A stretch of 8,364 bases of DNA from Oscillospiraceae bacterium (GCA_031285645.1 JAITVU010000209.1:1-8364), one strand, 5' to 3'. Shown: positions 1-6,430, counted from the first letter of the stretch. The notes: a model not told the origin generated them from the letters alone. Numbers and translations: made by a program.

Positions 1-1349
1 TGGTTCGCTGGCCGGGCGGCTGCTTCGCGGATGAGTACCACTGGAAGGATGGCATCGGCCCCCATGAAAACCGCAAGGAAATGATTAACACCCATTGGGG
101 CGGTGTTGTGGAAAACAACCATTTTGGCACCCACGAGTTTTTTGAATTCTGCCGCCAGGTGGGCTGCGAGCCTTATCTCGCCGGAAACCTGGGGAGCGGC
201 ACCATCCAGGAAATGTCCGAATGGGTGGAGTATATGACATTCATGGGCAAATCCCCAATGACGCGCCTGCGGGCGGAAAACGGCCGGGAAGAGCCCTGGA
301 AGCTGAAATACTTCGGTATCGGCAACGAAAACTGGGGCTGCGGCGGCCGCATGACTGCCGAGCATTACGCCAACGAATACCTCCGCTACAATACATACTG
401 CAGGGATTATGGGGATAACAGGCTTTACCGCATCGCCTGCGGGCCGCGCGGCCACAATTATCACTGGACAAAAGTATTGATGGAAAAAGCCCTGCACTTT
501 ATGGACGGCCTTGCCCTTCACTACTATTCACGGCTTAAGGATACCTCCCAGCTCCACGCCATGGCCGACGGCAACACCCAGTATACAAGGCGGCCCAACG
601 CGGAATCCTTCTCCGCCACCCAGTTTGACTCAAATCAGTGGTATCTGGCTATGAAGGCCGCCTACCGCATGGAGGAGCTGGTGAGCAAGCATTCCGCCAT
701 TATGGACCATTACGACCCGGATAAGAAAGTCGCCCTGGTGGTGGATGAATGGGGGACCTGGTTTGCCGTGGAACCCGGCACCAATCCCGGTTTCCTGTAC
801 CAGCAGAACACATTGCGGGACGCTTTGGTGGCCGGTATCCACCTGAACCTGTTCAACAATCACGCAGACAGGGTCCGGATGGCCAATATCGCCCAGATGG
901 TCAATGTCCTTCAGGCCATTATTCTGACCGAGGGCGAGAAGATGGTCCTGACACCGACTTATCATGTTTTTGATATGTATAAGGTTCACCAGGACGCCGC
1001 GCTGCTGAATACGGCGCTGGTTTGCGACAACTATTCCTCCGGTGAAGGCGACGGCCTGCCCAAGATCAGCGCATCAGCTTCCAGGGACAAGGCCGGAACC
1101 ATCAATATCACGCTGTGCAACATTGATCCCGAAGATAAAGCCTCTGTTCGCTGTGTTGTTGACACATTACCCGGAACCGCCAAAGTGACGGGCACCGTAC
1201 TGACCGCCGGCGCTATGAATGTTCATAATACCTTTGACGCCCCCAATGCCATTGCGCCCACTGATTTCAATGGCTTCACACACAGCGGCGACACGCTGAC
1301 TGTGGACCTTCCCGCCAAATCGGTGGTATTGATATCCGTAACACAATAA
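1..1349 (+). CDS. alpha-L-arabinofuranosidase, GH51 family (5' end missing)
   Basis: Glycoside hydrolase that removes terminal alpha-L-arabinofuranosyl groups from arabinan, arabinoxylan or their oligosaccharides by a retaining two-step mechanism. The reading frame is already open at base 3 and codes for 448 visible residues; the full family length is about 500, so roughly the first 50-80 residues lie outside the window. Near the start is [13 protein letters not shown], typical of GH51. The acid/base Glu lies in GIGNENWG (Glu codon 327-329) and the nucleophile Glu in VVDEWGTW (747-749), both on the (beta/alpha)8 barrel. The C-terminal ~100 residues form the usual beta-sandwich, ending [13 protein letters not shown]51 enzymes of Firmicutes are normally cytoplasmic and act on imported arabino-oligosaccharides. 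The first ATG in the window (81) is internal, not the start, because conserved sequence precedes it. An AraC-type regulator gene follows after a strong hairpin. Confidence 0.95.
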   Translation, partial: VRWPGGCFADEYHWKDGIGPHENRKEMINTHWGGVVENNHFGTHEFFEFCRQVGCEPYLAGNLGSGTIQEMSEWVEYMTFMGKSPMTRLRAENGREEPWKLKYFGIGNENWGCGGRMTAEHYANEYLRYNTYCRDYGDNRLYRIACGPRGHNYHWTKVLMEKALHFMDGLALHYYSRLKDTSQLHAMADGNTQYTRRPNAESFSATQFDSNQWYLAMKAAYRMEELVSKHSAIMDHYDPDKKVALVVDEWGTWFAVEPGTNPGFLYQQNTLRDALVAGIHLNLFNNHADRVRMANIAQMVNVLQAIILTEGEKMVLTPTYHVFDMYKVHQDAALLNTALVCDNYSSGEGDGLPKISASASRDKAGTINITLCNIDPEDKASVRCVVDTLPGTAKVTGTVLTAGAMNVHNTFDAPNAIAPTDFNGFTHSGDTLTVDLPAKSVVLISVTQ

Positions 1350-1354
1350 GCATA

Positions 1355-1404
1355 CCGGCACCAGGGGACCCCGCCCATTTTCGGGCGGGGTCCCCTGGTG
1401 CCGG
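1355..1404 (+). terminator. perfect 22-bp GC-rich hairpin after the arabinofuranosidase gene
   Basis: Arms 1355-1376 and 1383-1404 are perfectly complementary over 22 bp around a 6-nt loop (ATTTTC). The hairpin begins 5 nt after the stop codon. It lacks a following T-run on either strand, so it is not a standard intrinsic terminator. It could still end transcription, protect the 3' end of the glycosidase mRNA, or lower expression of the regulator gene that starts 32 nt downstream. The structure is seen directly; its role is inferred. Confidence 0.6.
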
Positions 1405-1435
1405 CACATGACTGGAAAGAGGAGGCGACGCAGCA

Positions 1436-2140
1436 ATGAATTTTCTGTCCGACGCGTATTTGGATGCTGTTAAAAAATCACTGGAACTATATGACGAAAG
1501 CGGTTTTTTCATGTTAATCGAGAAGCTGGAAAAAATCCCAGGCGGCTTGCCCCCTTATCCGGCCGCCCTGACGGCATTTTCCACTTTATCCACCCTGATG
1601 CTCCGGGCATTCCTGAAATTCCTGCCTGTCAATCATGAACTGCTGGATAGTGATACCCTGCGTATGCTGGCCGATTACCAGCACTTTCGCGGTTTTAACG
1701 ACGCCATGTCCTTTCTGAAAGAAACCGCCAGGCAATACTTTCTGGCGTGCCAAACACGGGAAAGCAAATCCCATCAATCCTATGTCGGCGAGGTGAACGA
1801 GTATATCCGCCGCCATCTGGACGGCGACCTCTCCCTGACCCGCCTTGGGGAGGAGTTCCATCTCCACCCTGATTACCTCGCAAAGATTTACAAAGCGGCC
1901 GCCGGTATATCTGTCAGCCGCTACGTTGCCGGACAAAGAATTTCCGCCGCCAAAGAGCTGCTTGCGGATTCCGCTATCATGATAAACGATGTGGCAAAGC
2001 GCACAGGGCTGAATACCCCCTCCTATTTTACCCATTATTTCAAGCGCCACGTCGGCGTGACGCCGCAGGAATACCGTTCCATGTTGACCGACGCGCACAA
2101 TACCGATACTCTCAATATTTACCACTCAATTACGTGTTAG
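1436..2140 (+). CDS. AraC-family transcriptional regulator, short form
   Basis: DNA-binding regulator of 234 residues. The C-terminal ~100 residues (about 116-215) are a complete AraC/XylS domain with two helix-turn-helix units: DLSLTRLGEEFHLHPDYLAKIYK and the second around residues 183-204 (INDVAKRTGLN, then YFTHYFKRHVGVTPQEYR). The N-terminal ~115 residues are mostly helical and hydrophobic. They resemble the linker found before the AraC domain in YesN-type response regulators, but no receiver domain or sugar-binding cupin is present. The start is well supported: a GAGGAGG Shine-Dalgarno lies at 1419-1425, 10 nt before the ATG. The gene follows the GH51 gene on the same strand, so control of arabinoside or other carbohydrate genes is a reasonable inference. 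It may be a truncated relative of a two-component regulator or a compact one-component form. No effector can be named. Confidence 0.9.
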   Translation: MNFLSDAYLDAVKKSLELYDESGFFMLIEKLEKIPGGLPPYPAALTAFSTLSTLMLRAFLKFLPVNHELLDSDTLRMLADYQHFRGFNDAMSFLKETARQYFLACQTRESKSHQSYVGEVNEYIRRHLDGDLSLTRLGEEFHLHPDYLAKIYKAAAGISVSRYVAGQRISAAKELLADSAIMINDVAKRTGLNTPSYFTHYFKRHVGVTPQEYRSMLTDAHNTDTLNIYHSITC

Positions 2141-2247
2141 GGAAGCTTTTTTTCTGCTGAGAAAGAGGGTAGCGTGAAAAATCACGCTAATATCATTGGA
2201 TGTGCCAATTTCTCGCCGCCTGTGGGCGGCAACCGAAATTGATGCGC

Positions 2248-2311
2248 AAAAAGACCATTCCTTTTCATGGTCTGTTTGTGCCCGAGCTTTGCGAAAGGAA
2301 TGGTCTTTTTT
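2248..2311 (+). terminator. long-loop terminator with an alternative inner hairpin
   Basis: Arms 2248-2264 and 2294-2310 are complementary over 17 bp, and the second arm ends in a run of six T (2306-2311), so it works as an intrinsic terminator on the + strand after the AraC-type gene. The first arm starts with five A, so it could also stop transcription on the - strand. The 29-nt loop contains ATGGTC (2267-2272), which can pair instead with GACCAT in the first arm (2253-2258). This gives a small competing hairpin. Confidence 0.7.
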
Positions 2312-2341
2312 ATGGGTGGGTAAAAGCAATTGTTTTATATT

Positions 2342-2389
2342 TATAGCTGTATAGGCTGAAATTGCAGCGGAATTTTAAACACGCGGCAA
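2342..2389 (+). repeat. ~50-bp direct repeat, copy 1
   Basis: It begins TATAGCTGTATAGG and ends ACGCGGCAA. The same start, and an end differing at one base, recur at 3509-3558 with a similar AT-rich middle (an AATTTT run followed by AAA). The two copies lie on either side of the ArsR-like gene in the same orientation. Confidence 0.6.
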
Positions 2390-2464
2390 AGACTGGTTGG
2401 TTTTTAGGTAGAACGGCTATATATGACGATATCCGCTATCAAGAGACAGAAACGAGGGAAATGT

Positions 2465-3376
2465 TTGCTTCATTACAAGGATATGAGAGCCGCTCTGCCG
2501 GTTCTCAAGGCACTGAGCAACGATGTGCGCATCCGAATCCTGGAGGCTTTATACAGAGATGGCGACAAGAACCTGAACGATATTGCCAACCTGATGAATC
2601 TGTCCAACAGCGCCATCTCCCTGCATATGAGCAAGCTGGAAGAAGCAGGGCTTGTTGAAATTCGCGCCTCTCCGGGCAAACGAGGTTCCATGAAGCTGTG
2701 CAAGCCCACGGACGATGCGATTTTGGTGGAGCTCAACGCCAGGGAATTCTTGGGGAAATGTTATACCCATGAAATCAGCGTCGGCCAGTATACGGCCTAT
2801 TCGGTTGAACCCACCTGCGGTCTGGCCACGCTGCACAGCCTGATTGGCGAATATGATGACCCACGGTATTATTCCTTTCCGGAGCGCTTTGACGCCGCCA
2901 TCATCTGGCTCACCAACGGATATGTGGAATATGCGCTCCCCAACAGCTTAAAAGCGGGAGAGTGCCTCACGGAGTTATCCGTTGCCGTGGAGCTGTCCTC
3001 TGAGGCGCCGGGCGTCCGGGACGATTACCCATCGGATATTTATTTTTACCTCAATCAGGTGCCGTTGGGTTGCTGGATCAGTCCGGGGGATTTTGGTAAA
3101 CGCAGGGGGCGCTTTAACCCCTCCTGGTGGCCCTCGGATAAAAACCAATATGGCCTGCTCAAAGAATTGACCGTCAACAGGGAGGGAACTTTTATCGACG
3201 GCAACGCCAAAATCTCCTCTGTAACCATAGCGGATTTGGCCATCACACATAATAGCAGCCTGATTTTACGCATCGAGGCGCCGATGAACACACGGAATCC
3301 CGGCGGAATGACTGTCTTCGGCAAAGGCTTCGGTGATTATAACCAGGGTGTTGTGGTAAAAATGCTCTATGATTAA
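2465..3376 (+). CDS. ArsR-like winged-helix regulator with a large C-terminal domain (COG4189-like)
   Basis: Predicted transcription factor of 303 residues. Residues ~7-80 form an ArsR-type winged helix (LPVLKALSNDVRIRILEAL, then NLNDIANLMNLSNSAISLHM as the recognition HTH, then the wing). The metal-binding Cys motif of true ArsR sensors (ELCVCDL type) is absent, so metal sensing is unlikely. Residues ~96-303 are a beta-rich domain with PSDIYFYLNQVPLGCWISPG, NPSWWPSDKNQYGLLKEL and a C-terminal FGKGFGDYNQ. This layout matches, from memory, a family often found beside arabinofuranosidase and other glycosidase genes; sugar sensing is inference. Start choice: TTG at 2465 has GAGGG six nt upstream and gives MLHYKDMRAALP. 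An in-frame ATG at 2423 (317 residues, weak Shine-Dalgarno) and one at 2483 are alternatives. Confidence 0.85.
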   Translation: MLHYKDMRAALPVLKALSNDVRIRILEALYRDGDKNLNDIANLMNLSNSAISLHMSKLEEAGLVEIRASPGKRGSMKLCKPTDDAILVELNAREFLGKCYTHEISVGQYTAYSVEPTCGLATLHSLIGEYDDPRYYSFPERFDAAIIWLTNGYVEYALPNSLKAGECLTELSVAVELSSEAPGVRDDYPSDIYFYLNQVPLGCWISPGDFGKRRGRFNPSWWPSDKNQYGLLKELTVNREGTFIDGNAKISSVTIADLAITHNSSLILRIEAPMNTRNPGGMTVFGKGFGDYNQGVVVKMLYD

Positions 3377-3388
3377 GAGTTTCTGATA

Positions 3389-3672
3389 AACACAGCGATG
3401 TGTTATAGCCGAACCACTAAAAGCTGCTACTCAACGATCGCTCGTAAGCGCATTCTATAAGAATGCGCGCGCTCTGTTTCGCAAGCTTTTTAAGTGGTTT
3501 GGTTTAACTATAGCTGTATAGGTTTAAAACTGCTACGCAATTTTTAAATACGCGGCAATGCCGCGCGCCGCGAAGCGGCCTATACCTGTCGCATACGACA
3601 TATTCACGCAACGACAACAATTATTCGCGCCGCTATAAGTACGACTTGGCCGCGCCGACGGCTCATAGCCGT
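3389..3672. repeat. structured repeat-like (MITE- or REP-like) element
   Basis: This stretch is dense in stem-loops. They include AACACA/TGTGTT at 3389-3404, GCGCATTC/GAATGCGC at 3448-3468, CGCGGC/GCCGCG at 3551-3565, GCCGC/GCGGC at 3567-3579, TGTCG/CGACA at 3587-3600, and ACGGCT/AGCCGT at 3658-3672. A longer imperfect inverted repeat pairs 3409-3426 with 3481-3502 around the second stem, and GTATAGG (3516-3522) matches CCTATAC (3579-3585). It contains the second copy of the repeat also found at 2342. TTATAGC at 3403 and GCTATAA at 3632-3638 might mark ends. No transposase is present. The boundaries are uncertain; the reading as a non-autonomous element is inference. Confidence 0.45.
3509..3558 (+). 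repeat. ~50-bp direct repeat, copy 2
   Basis: It shares its first 14 bases (TATAGCTGTATAGG) exactly with 2342-2355, and its last 13 bases match 12 of 13 (AAATACGCGGCAA against AAACACGCGGCAA). The middle is similar but two bases longer. This copy sits inside the structured segment at 3389-3672. Confidence 0.6.
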
Positions 3673-3766
3673 TCAGGGTGTAAATAATGGTGAAAACACC
3701 GCCGATGGCCGCGATGGGAACCATTGCCGCCGCGAACAGGAGGGGCCGCTTGTGTCTTTTCAGCAT
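3533..3766 (-). pseudogene. truncated small membrane protein coupled to the MerR gene
   Basis: A 77-residue frame starts at ATG 3766, only 4 nt after the MerR stop codon. A GGAGGGAGG Shine-Dalgarno within the end of the MerR gene (about 3782-3790) makes it a credible translated, coupled gene. Residues ~8-31 (LLFAAAMVPIAAIGGVFTII and onward) form one clear membrane helix after a basic MLKRHKR start. From about residue 40 the protein becomes low-quality sequence (GANNCCRC and onward) that coincides with the structured repeat-like DNA, up to a stop at 3533. I infer that a longer membrane protein was cut off by that element. The N-terminus faintly recalls CPBP-type intramembrane proteases, which can sit beside such regulators, but this is only an impression. 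A genuine small protein is the alternative. Confidence 0.45.
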
Positions 3767-3770
3767 AATA

Positions 3771-4502
3771 TTAAGCTTTGCCTCCCTCCAAAGATGCGGT
3801 TTCCACGCAGTAGCCGTTGTAACCGCAGGATGTACAGCGGAGCTTTCTGGTCTTGGGCATGTGTCTTCCAAAGAACACATCTTTTACAGAAGGCTGAAAA
3901 ACCGTATTGCATTCCGGGCAGATATAAGCCACGCTCCTGTAATACATACGGAAAAGCAGGACCGCCATCAGGATGACGATGGGCATGCCGATGGCAAAGG
4001 GAAGCCAGACGCCTTTTAAAATCCACAGCAGCAATGTGCCGAGTTCGATAACATCCATAATAATACCGACCGCCATCATAATGCCGTGAATTTTTCGTAG
4101 TTTCTTTTTACTCGTCATTCTGTGTTCTATGTCGCTGATGGATTTTACCGGGATATTGCTTTCGTTGCGAATATTCTCCTTAATGACGCGAATGGCTCGC
4201 AGCTGTTTTTGCCGGCCGCTGATCTCGCCGCCGATCCGCCGTTCCTGTTCCTCCAGCAGGAGCAGGAGAACTTTTCCGGGCGCGTCGCTTTCCAGAATAC
4301 CCCTGATGGAATCGAGGGAGAGCCCCAGGGATTTCAGCATGCAGATCAGCTGCAGTTTTTTCAGGTCGTCATCGGAATAAAGCCGCCGCCCGCCTTCAGT
4401 GAGTTCGGCGGGTTTCAGCAGGTCCTTGCTGTCGTAAAACTGCACGGTCCGAACGGAGACATCGCAGAGCCTGGCAAGGTCGCCGGTTGTATATTGCGGC
4501 AT
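3771..4502 (-). CDS. MerR-family regulator with two membrane helices and a zinc-ribbon tail
   Basis: Regulator of 243 residues. Residues 1-70 are a MerR winged HTH (YTTGDLARLCDVSVRTVQFY, then GGRRLYSDDDLKKL, then LKSLGLSLDSIRGIL), followed by a helical dimerisation stretch (~75-115). Two membrane helices follow (~140-162 and 167-187) and then a Cys-rich tail with CPEC (195-198) and CTSC (223-226), probably a zinc ribbon. The regulator is therefore predicted to be held at the membrane, with the HTH in the cytoplasm. The start at 4502 is chosen because GGAGGTG lies 6 nt upstream; an ATG at 4517 overlaps that Shine-Dalgarno. It is followed at 4 nt by a truncated membrane-protein frame, its probable original partner. 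Its promoter shows MerR-type autoregulation. The effector is unknown; metal, redox or envelope signals would all fit. Confidence 0.88.
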   Translation of the reverse strand: MPQYTTGDLARLCDVSVRTVQFYDSKDLLKPAELTEGGRRLYSDDDLKKLQLICMLKSLGLSLDSIRGILESDAPGKVLLLLLEEQERRIGGEISGRQKQLRAIRVIKENIRNESNIPVKSISDIEHRMTSKKKLRKIHGIMMAVGIIMDVIELGTLLLWILKGVWLPFAIGMPIVILMAVLLFRMYYRSVAYICPECNTVFQPSVKDVFFGRHMPKTRKLRCTSCGYNGYCVETASLEGGKA

Positions 4503-4523
4503 AGAATTCACCTCCATGTCCTG

Positions 4524-4554
4524 ACCATACAGTATGACGCGACGTCACAAGCAA
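4524..4554 (-). promoter_or_regulatory. MerR-type promoter with operator palindrome
   Basis: On the - strand, TTGCTT (-35, 4549-4554) and TATGGT (-10, 4524-4529) are separated by exactly 19 bp, the over-long spacer typical of promoters activated by MerR proteins. The spacer contains the near-centred inverted repeat TGACG-N3-CGTCA (4535-4547). It lies 22 bp upstream of the merR-like start codon, so autoregulation is likely. Upstream, GCAAGGGG occurs twice (4551-4558 and 4563-4570). Confidence 0.6.
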
Positions 4555-4651
4555 GGGGTAACGCAAGGGGATTTTTCTTTTGTGGCGGATCAAATTCCAA
4601 AACAGGTGAAAGCCGCCAACATTTCGGCACGCCGCTAAAAAGGCCGCAGGC

Positions 4652-4680
4652 ATAATATACTGATACTGCAAGATGCTCAA
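4652..4680 (-). promoter_or_regulatory. possible second promoter of the MerR-type gene
   Basis: On the - strand, TTGAGC (4675-4680) and TATTAT (4652-4657) are spaced by 17 bp, a plausible sigma-A promoter 150 bp upstream of the MerR-type gene. This is sequence match only. The rest of the gap (4503-4776) shows no gene. Confidence 0.3.
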
Positions 4681-4739
4681 ATCAATCATCACAGCTATCG
4701 ATTAATATCCGCTGCTCATCCGCTCAGTTTCTCGGGCTT

Positions 4740-4762
4740 TATAATCCGGATTCAGGATTATA
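4740..4762 (-). terminator. inverted repeat after the serine hydrolase gene, possible weak terminator
   Basis: TATAATCC (4740-4747) and GGATTATA (4755-4762) form an 8-bp stem with a 7-nt loop, 15 nt beyond the stop codon of the hydrolase. There is no T-run after it on either strand, so termination is uncertain; a protein binding site is the alternative. Confidence 0.35.
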
Positions 4763-4776
4763 CAGGTGACATGATA

Positions 4777-6204
4777 TCAGCGCACATGGACAAACCATGT
4801 GACGCACGCGGATAACAGGGCCAGTGAAATGAGAACCGCGAGAGCAGCATAAGTCTGCCAGACAAGTATTATGGTCCAATTATACCCGATCAGTATGGGG
4901 ATCATACACACGGCGACGGTAACGCCCAGCCATATAATGCTTGTTTGCCTTCTCTTTTTTCTCATCGGCTGCCGTATATGCGCTTTCTTTTTGCGCAGCC
5001 CCAGAATAAAGAATAAAACAGCTAAAAGGCAGCAGATGATTGTAGCGCAGGAAAGGACAATATCCAAAAGCTGGTTGCCGCTTATGGAGTACGATCGCGC
5101 GGGGTTTCCATCCAGAATTTCTTTGACGCTGTTGACGAGGTCGATATTGGTATTCGCCCCATTGGACAGCAGGCAGATTGCCGTCTGTTCGGCCGGAAAT
5201 ATCACGGCTTTGGTCGCAAAGTTGGGATTGCCGCCCGCATGTTCCATGATTGTCTGGCCGGTATTTACCAGCCACCCCGCCGCGTAATACATGCCGTTGA
5301 CACCCGGGACAGAAAAGTCTCCCCGGTGAGACTGATCGACGACGGTATGGAATATTTCGGGTATGTCCCGCACAAGGCCCATCTGTATGCCCATCCAACG
5401 CGCCATGTCCTTTGTGCAGGAAATAATGTAGCCCGCGGGTTTGTTCCCGGCGTAATCCGGCGCATTATAAGGGGTCGTCATGAAAAAGGACGTGCGGTAG
5501 CCTTGCGCCAATTGTCCGGTGGCCGCGGCATCCTCTTTGTAAACATACGTCCGGTTTAGGCCTAATGGCTGAAATACCTGTTCCGTCATGAAATCGTCAT
5601 AGCTTTGTCCCGATACAATTTCTATAACCAGGCCCAAGACATCATAATTGACAGTTCCGTAACTGTATTGTGCGCCGGGAGAAAAGGAAAGCTCGGCGTT
5701 CATTAAATTCTCTATGGTTTTTCTGAGCATATCGGGCGTATCCCCTCGCGGGATATATTGACTGTGCCTGCTGTTTGTCAAGCCGCTGGTATGATGCAGA
5801 AAGTTGTTGAGCGTAAGGCTTTGCCTGTCAACGGGTTCCCCGCGGTATTGCGGGACAAACCAGGGCAGATACTTCTGGATGGGGTCTGTCATGGACAGCA
5901 GCCCCCGCGCCTCTAATAATAATATACCGGCGCCGGTAAAAGCTTTGCTGACCGAAGCCAGTTCGTAGAGCGTGTTTTCGCTCGCGGGAAGGCCGTTTTT
6001 GCGGTCCGCGTATCCTGAAGAAAAGAAATATGTTTCACTTCCGGTCTGAACCGATATTGACATGCCCGGCACGCCGGATACACGGCAGGCGTCGTCCAGC
6101 AATGCCTGTATGGCGTGGGACTGCGCGTCGGGCAACGCGTAACCCGGCGCCATAAAGCCGGTAAGCAGGATAAACAGTGCCGCAATAATAATAAATTTCT
6201 TCAT
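4777..6204 (-). CDS. serine hydrolase, beta-lactamase/PBP class C-like, membrane-anchored
   Basis: Serine hydrolase of 475 residues of the AmpC/EstB/D,D-peptidase fold. A signal peptide (1-~24, MKKFIIIAALFILL) leads to an extracytoplasmic catalytic domain (~28-365). The SxxK motif is SVSK (Ser84, Lys87). The second motif region reads YSYGTVNY (180-187), where the usual Tyr-x-Asn appears as Tyr-Gly-Thr. The third motif is HAG (322-324) in place of KTG. The last ~100 residues contain three membrane helices (~377-403, 421-441, 443-472) split by a basic KKKAHIRQPMRKKRR loop. Such proteins act on peptidoglycan stem peptides, D-amino peptides or esters; the substrate cannot be told. True beta-lactamase activity is unlikely but not excluded. 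The start at 6204 has GGAG five nt upstream; an upstream ATG at 6237 lacks a Shine-Dalgarno and would bury the signal peptide. Confidence 0.9.
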   Translation of the reverse strand: MKKFIIIAALFILLTGFMAPGYALPDAQSHAIQALLDDACRVSGVPGMSISVQTGSETYFFSSGYADRKNGLPASENTLYELASVSKAFTGAGILLLEARGLLSMTDPIQKYLPWFVPQYRGEPVDRQSLTLNNFLHHTSGLTNSRHSQYIPRGDTPDMLRKTIENLMNAELSFSPGAQYSYGTVNYDVLGLVIEIVSGQSYDDFMTEQVFQPLGLNRTYVYKEDAAATGQLAQGYRTSFFMTTPYNAPDYAGNKPAGYIISCTKDMARWMGIQMGLVRDIPEIFHTVVDQSHRGDFSVPGVNGMYYAAGWLVNTGQTIMEHAGGNPNFATKAVIFPAEQTAICLLSNGANTNIDLVNSVKEILDGNPARSYSISGNQLLDIVLSCATIICCLLAVLFFILGLRKKKAHIRQPMRKKRRQTSIIWLGVTVAVCMIPILIGYNWTIILVWQTYAALAVLISLALLSACVTWFVHVR

Positions 6205-6275
6205 AACCGCTCCACTCAAAATAAGCTCCGGCATCAAAACCAGTCATGCCGCCTGCCGGATTAAATCCTGAATAG

Positions 6276-6305
6276 AGTATAACAAAAACGGCTCCATAAT
6301 GCCAA
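6276..6305 (-). promoter_or_regulatory. sigma-A type promoter of the serine hydrolase gene
   Basis: On the - strand, TTGGCA (-35, 6300-6305) and TATACT (-10, 6276-6281) are separated by 18 bp. The predicted transcript starts near 6269 and has a leader of about 65 nt before the start codon at 6204. Confidence 0.6.
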
Positions 6306-6324
6306 CGCGTCCGTCGGTGTTCGT

Positions 6325-6360
6325 ATAAATAAAAAAGCGAATCAGCAACCACTGATTCGC
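6325..6360 (-). terminator. intrinsic terminator facing the serine hydrolase promoter
   Basis: A perfect 9-bp stem (GCGAATCAG 6337-6345 with CTGATTCGC 6352-6360) with a 6-nt loop is followed on the - strand by TTTTTTATTTATA. It is a clear terminator for leftward transcription, but no complete - strand gene lies to its right. It sits upstream of the hydrolase promoter, so it insulates that gene or marks the end of a lost gene or a small RNA. Confidence 0.8.
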
Positions 6361-6430
6361 CGTGTGTGGGTGAGGCGGCTTAAACCAAGGCCGCATCCAT
6401 ATTTGATAAAGTAGTATTAACCCCGGAATA

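Larger units (their letters stand above)
2141..2464. other. intergenic region with three hairpins and one repeat copy
   Basis: This 324-nt gap holds three successive inverted repeats. The first is an 8-bp stem with a 4-nt loop (2170-2177/2182-2189). The second is an interrupted stem: CAATTTC 2206-2212 with GAAATTG 2235-2241, enclosing GCCGCC/GGCGGC 2215-2220/2225-2230. The third is the terminator at 2248-2311. One copy of a ~48-bp repeat follows at 2342-2389. A TATATA at 2418-2423 could be a -10 box for the ArsR-like gene, but no convincing -35 is visible. No open frame here looks like a real gene. Confidence 0.5.

Noticed and set aside
1586..2125. 179-codon - strand frame
   Set aside because: Antisense to the AraC-type gene, with no Shine-Dalgarno and no recognisable domain.
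2362..2658. 98-codon + strand frame overlapping the start of the ArsR-like gene, with an ATG at 2461 just after GAGGGAA
   Set aside because: It shares the region with the well-supported ArsR-like frame and codes for no recognisable protein. The Shine-Dalgarno fits the in-frame TTG at 2465 at good spacing.
2342..3558. CRISPR array
   Set aside because: Only two imperfect copies of the repeat, more than 1 kb apart, with a gene between them and no regular spacers.
4503..4517. Upstream ATG of the MerR-type gene at 4517
   Set aside because: It overlaps the strong Shine-Dalgarno that serves the ATG at 4502, and adds residues before the conserved HTH start.
4122..4655. 177-codon + strand frame
   Set aside because: Antisense to the MerR-type gene and its promoter; composition looks like a shadow frame.
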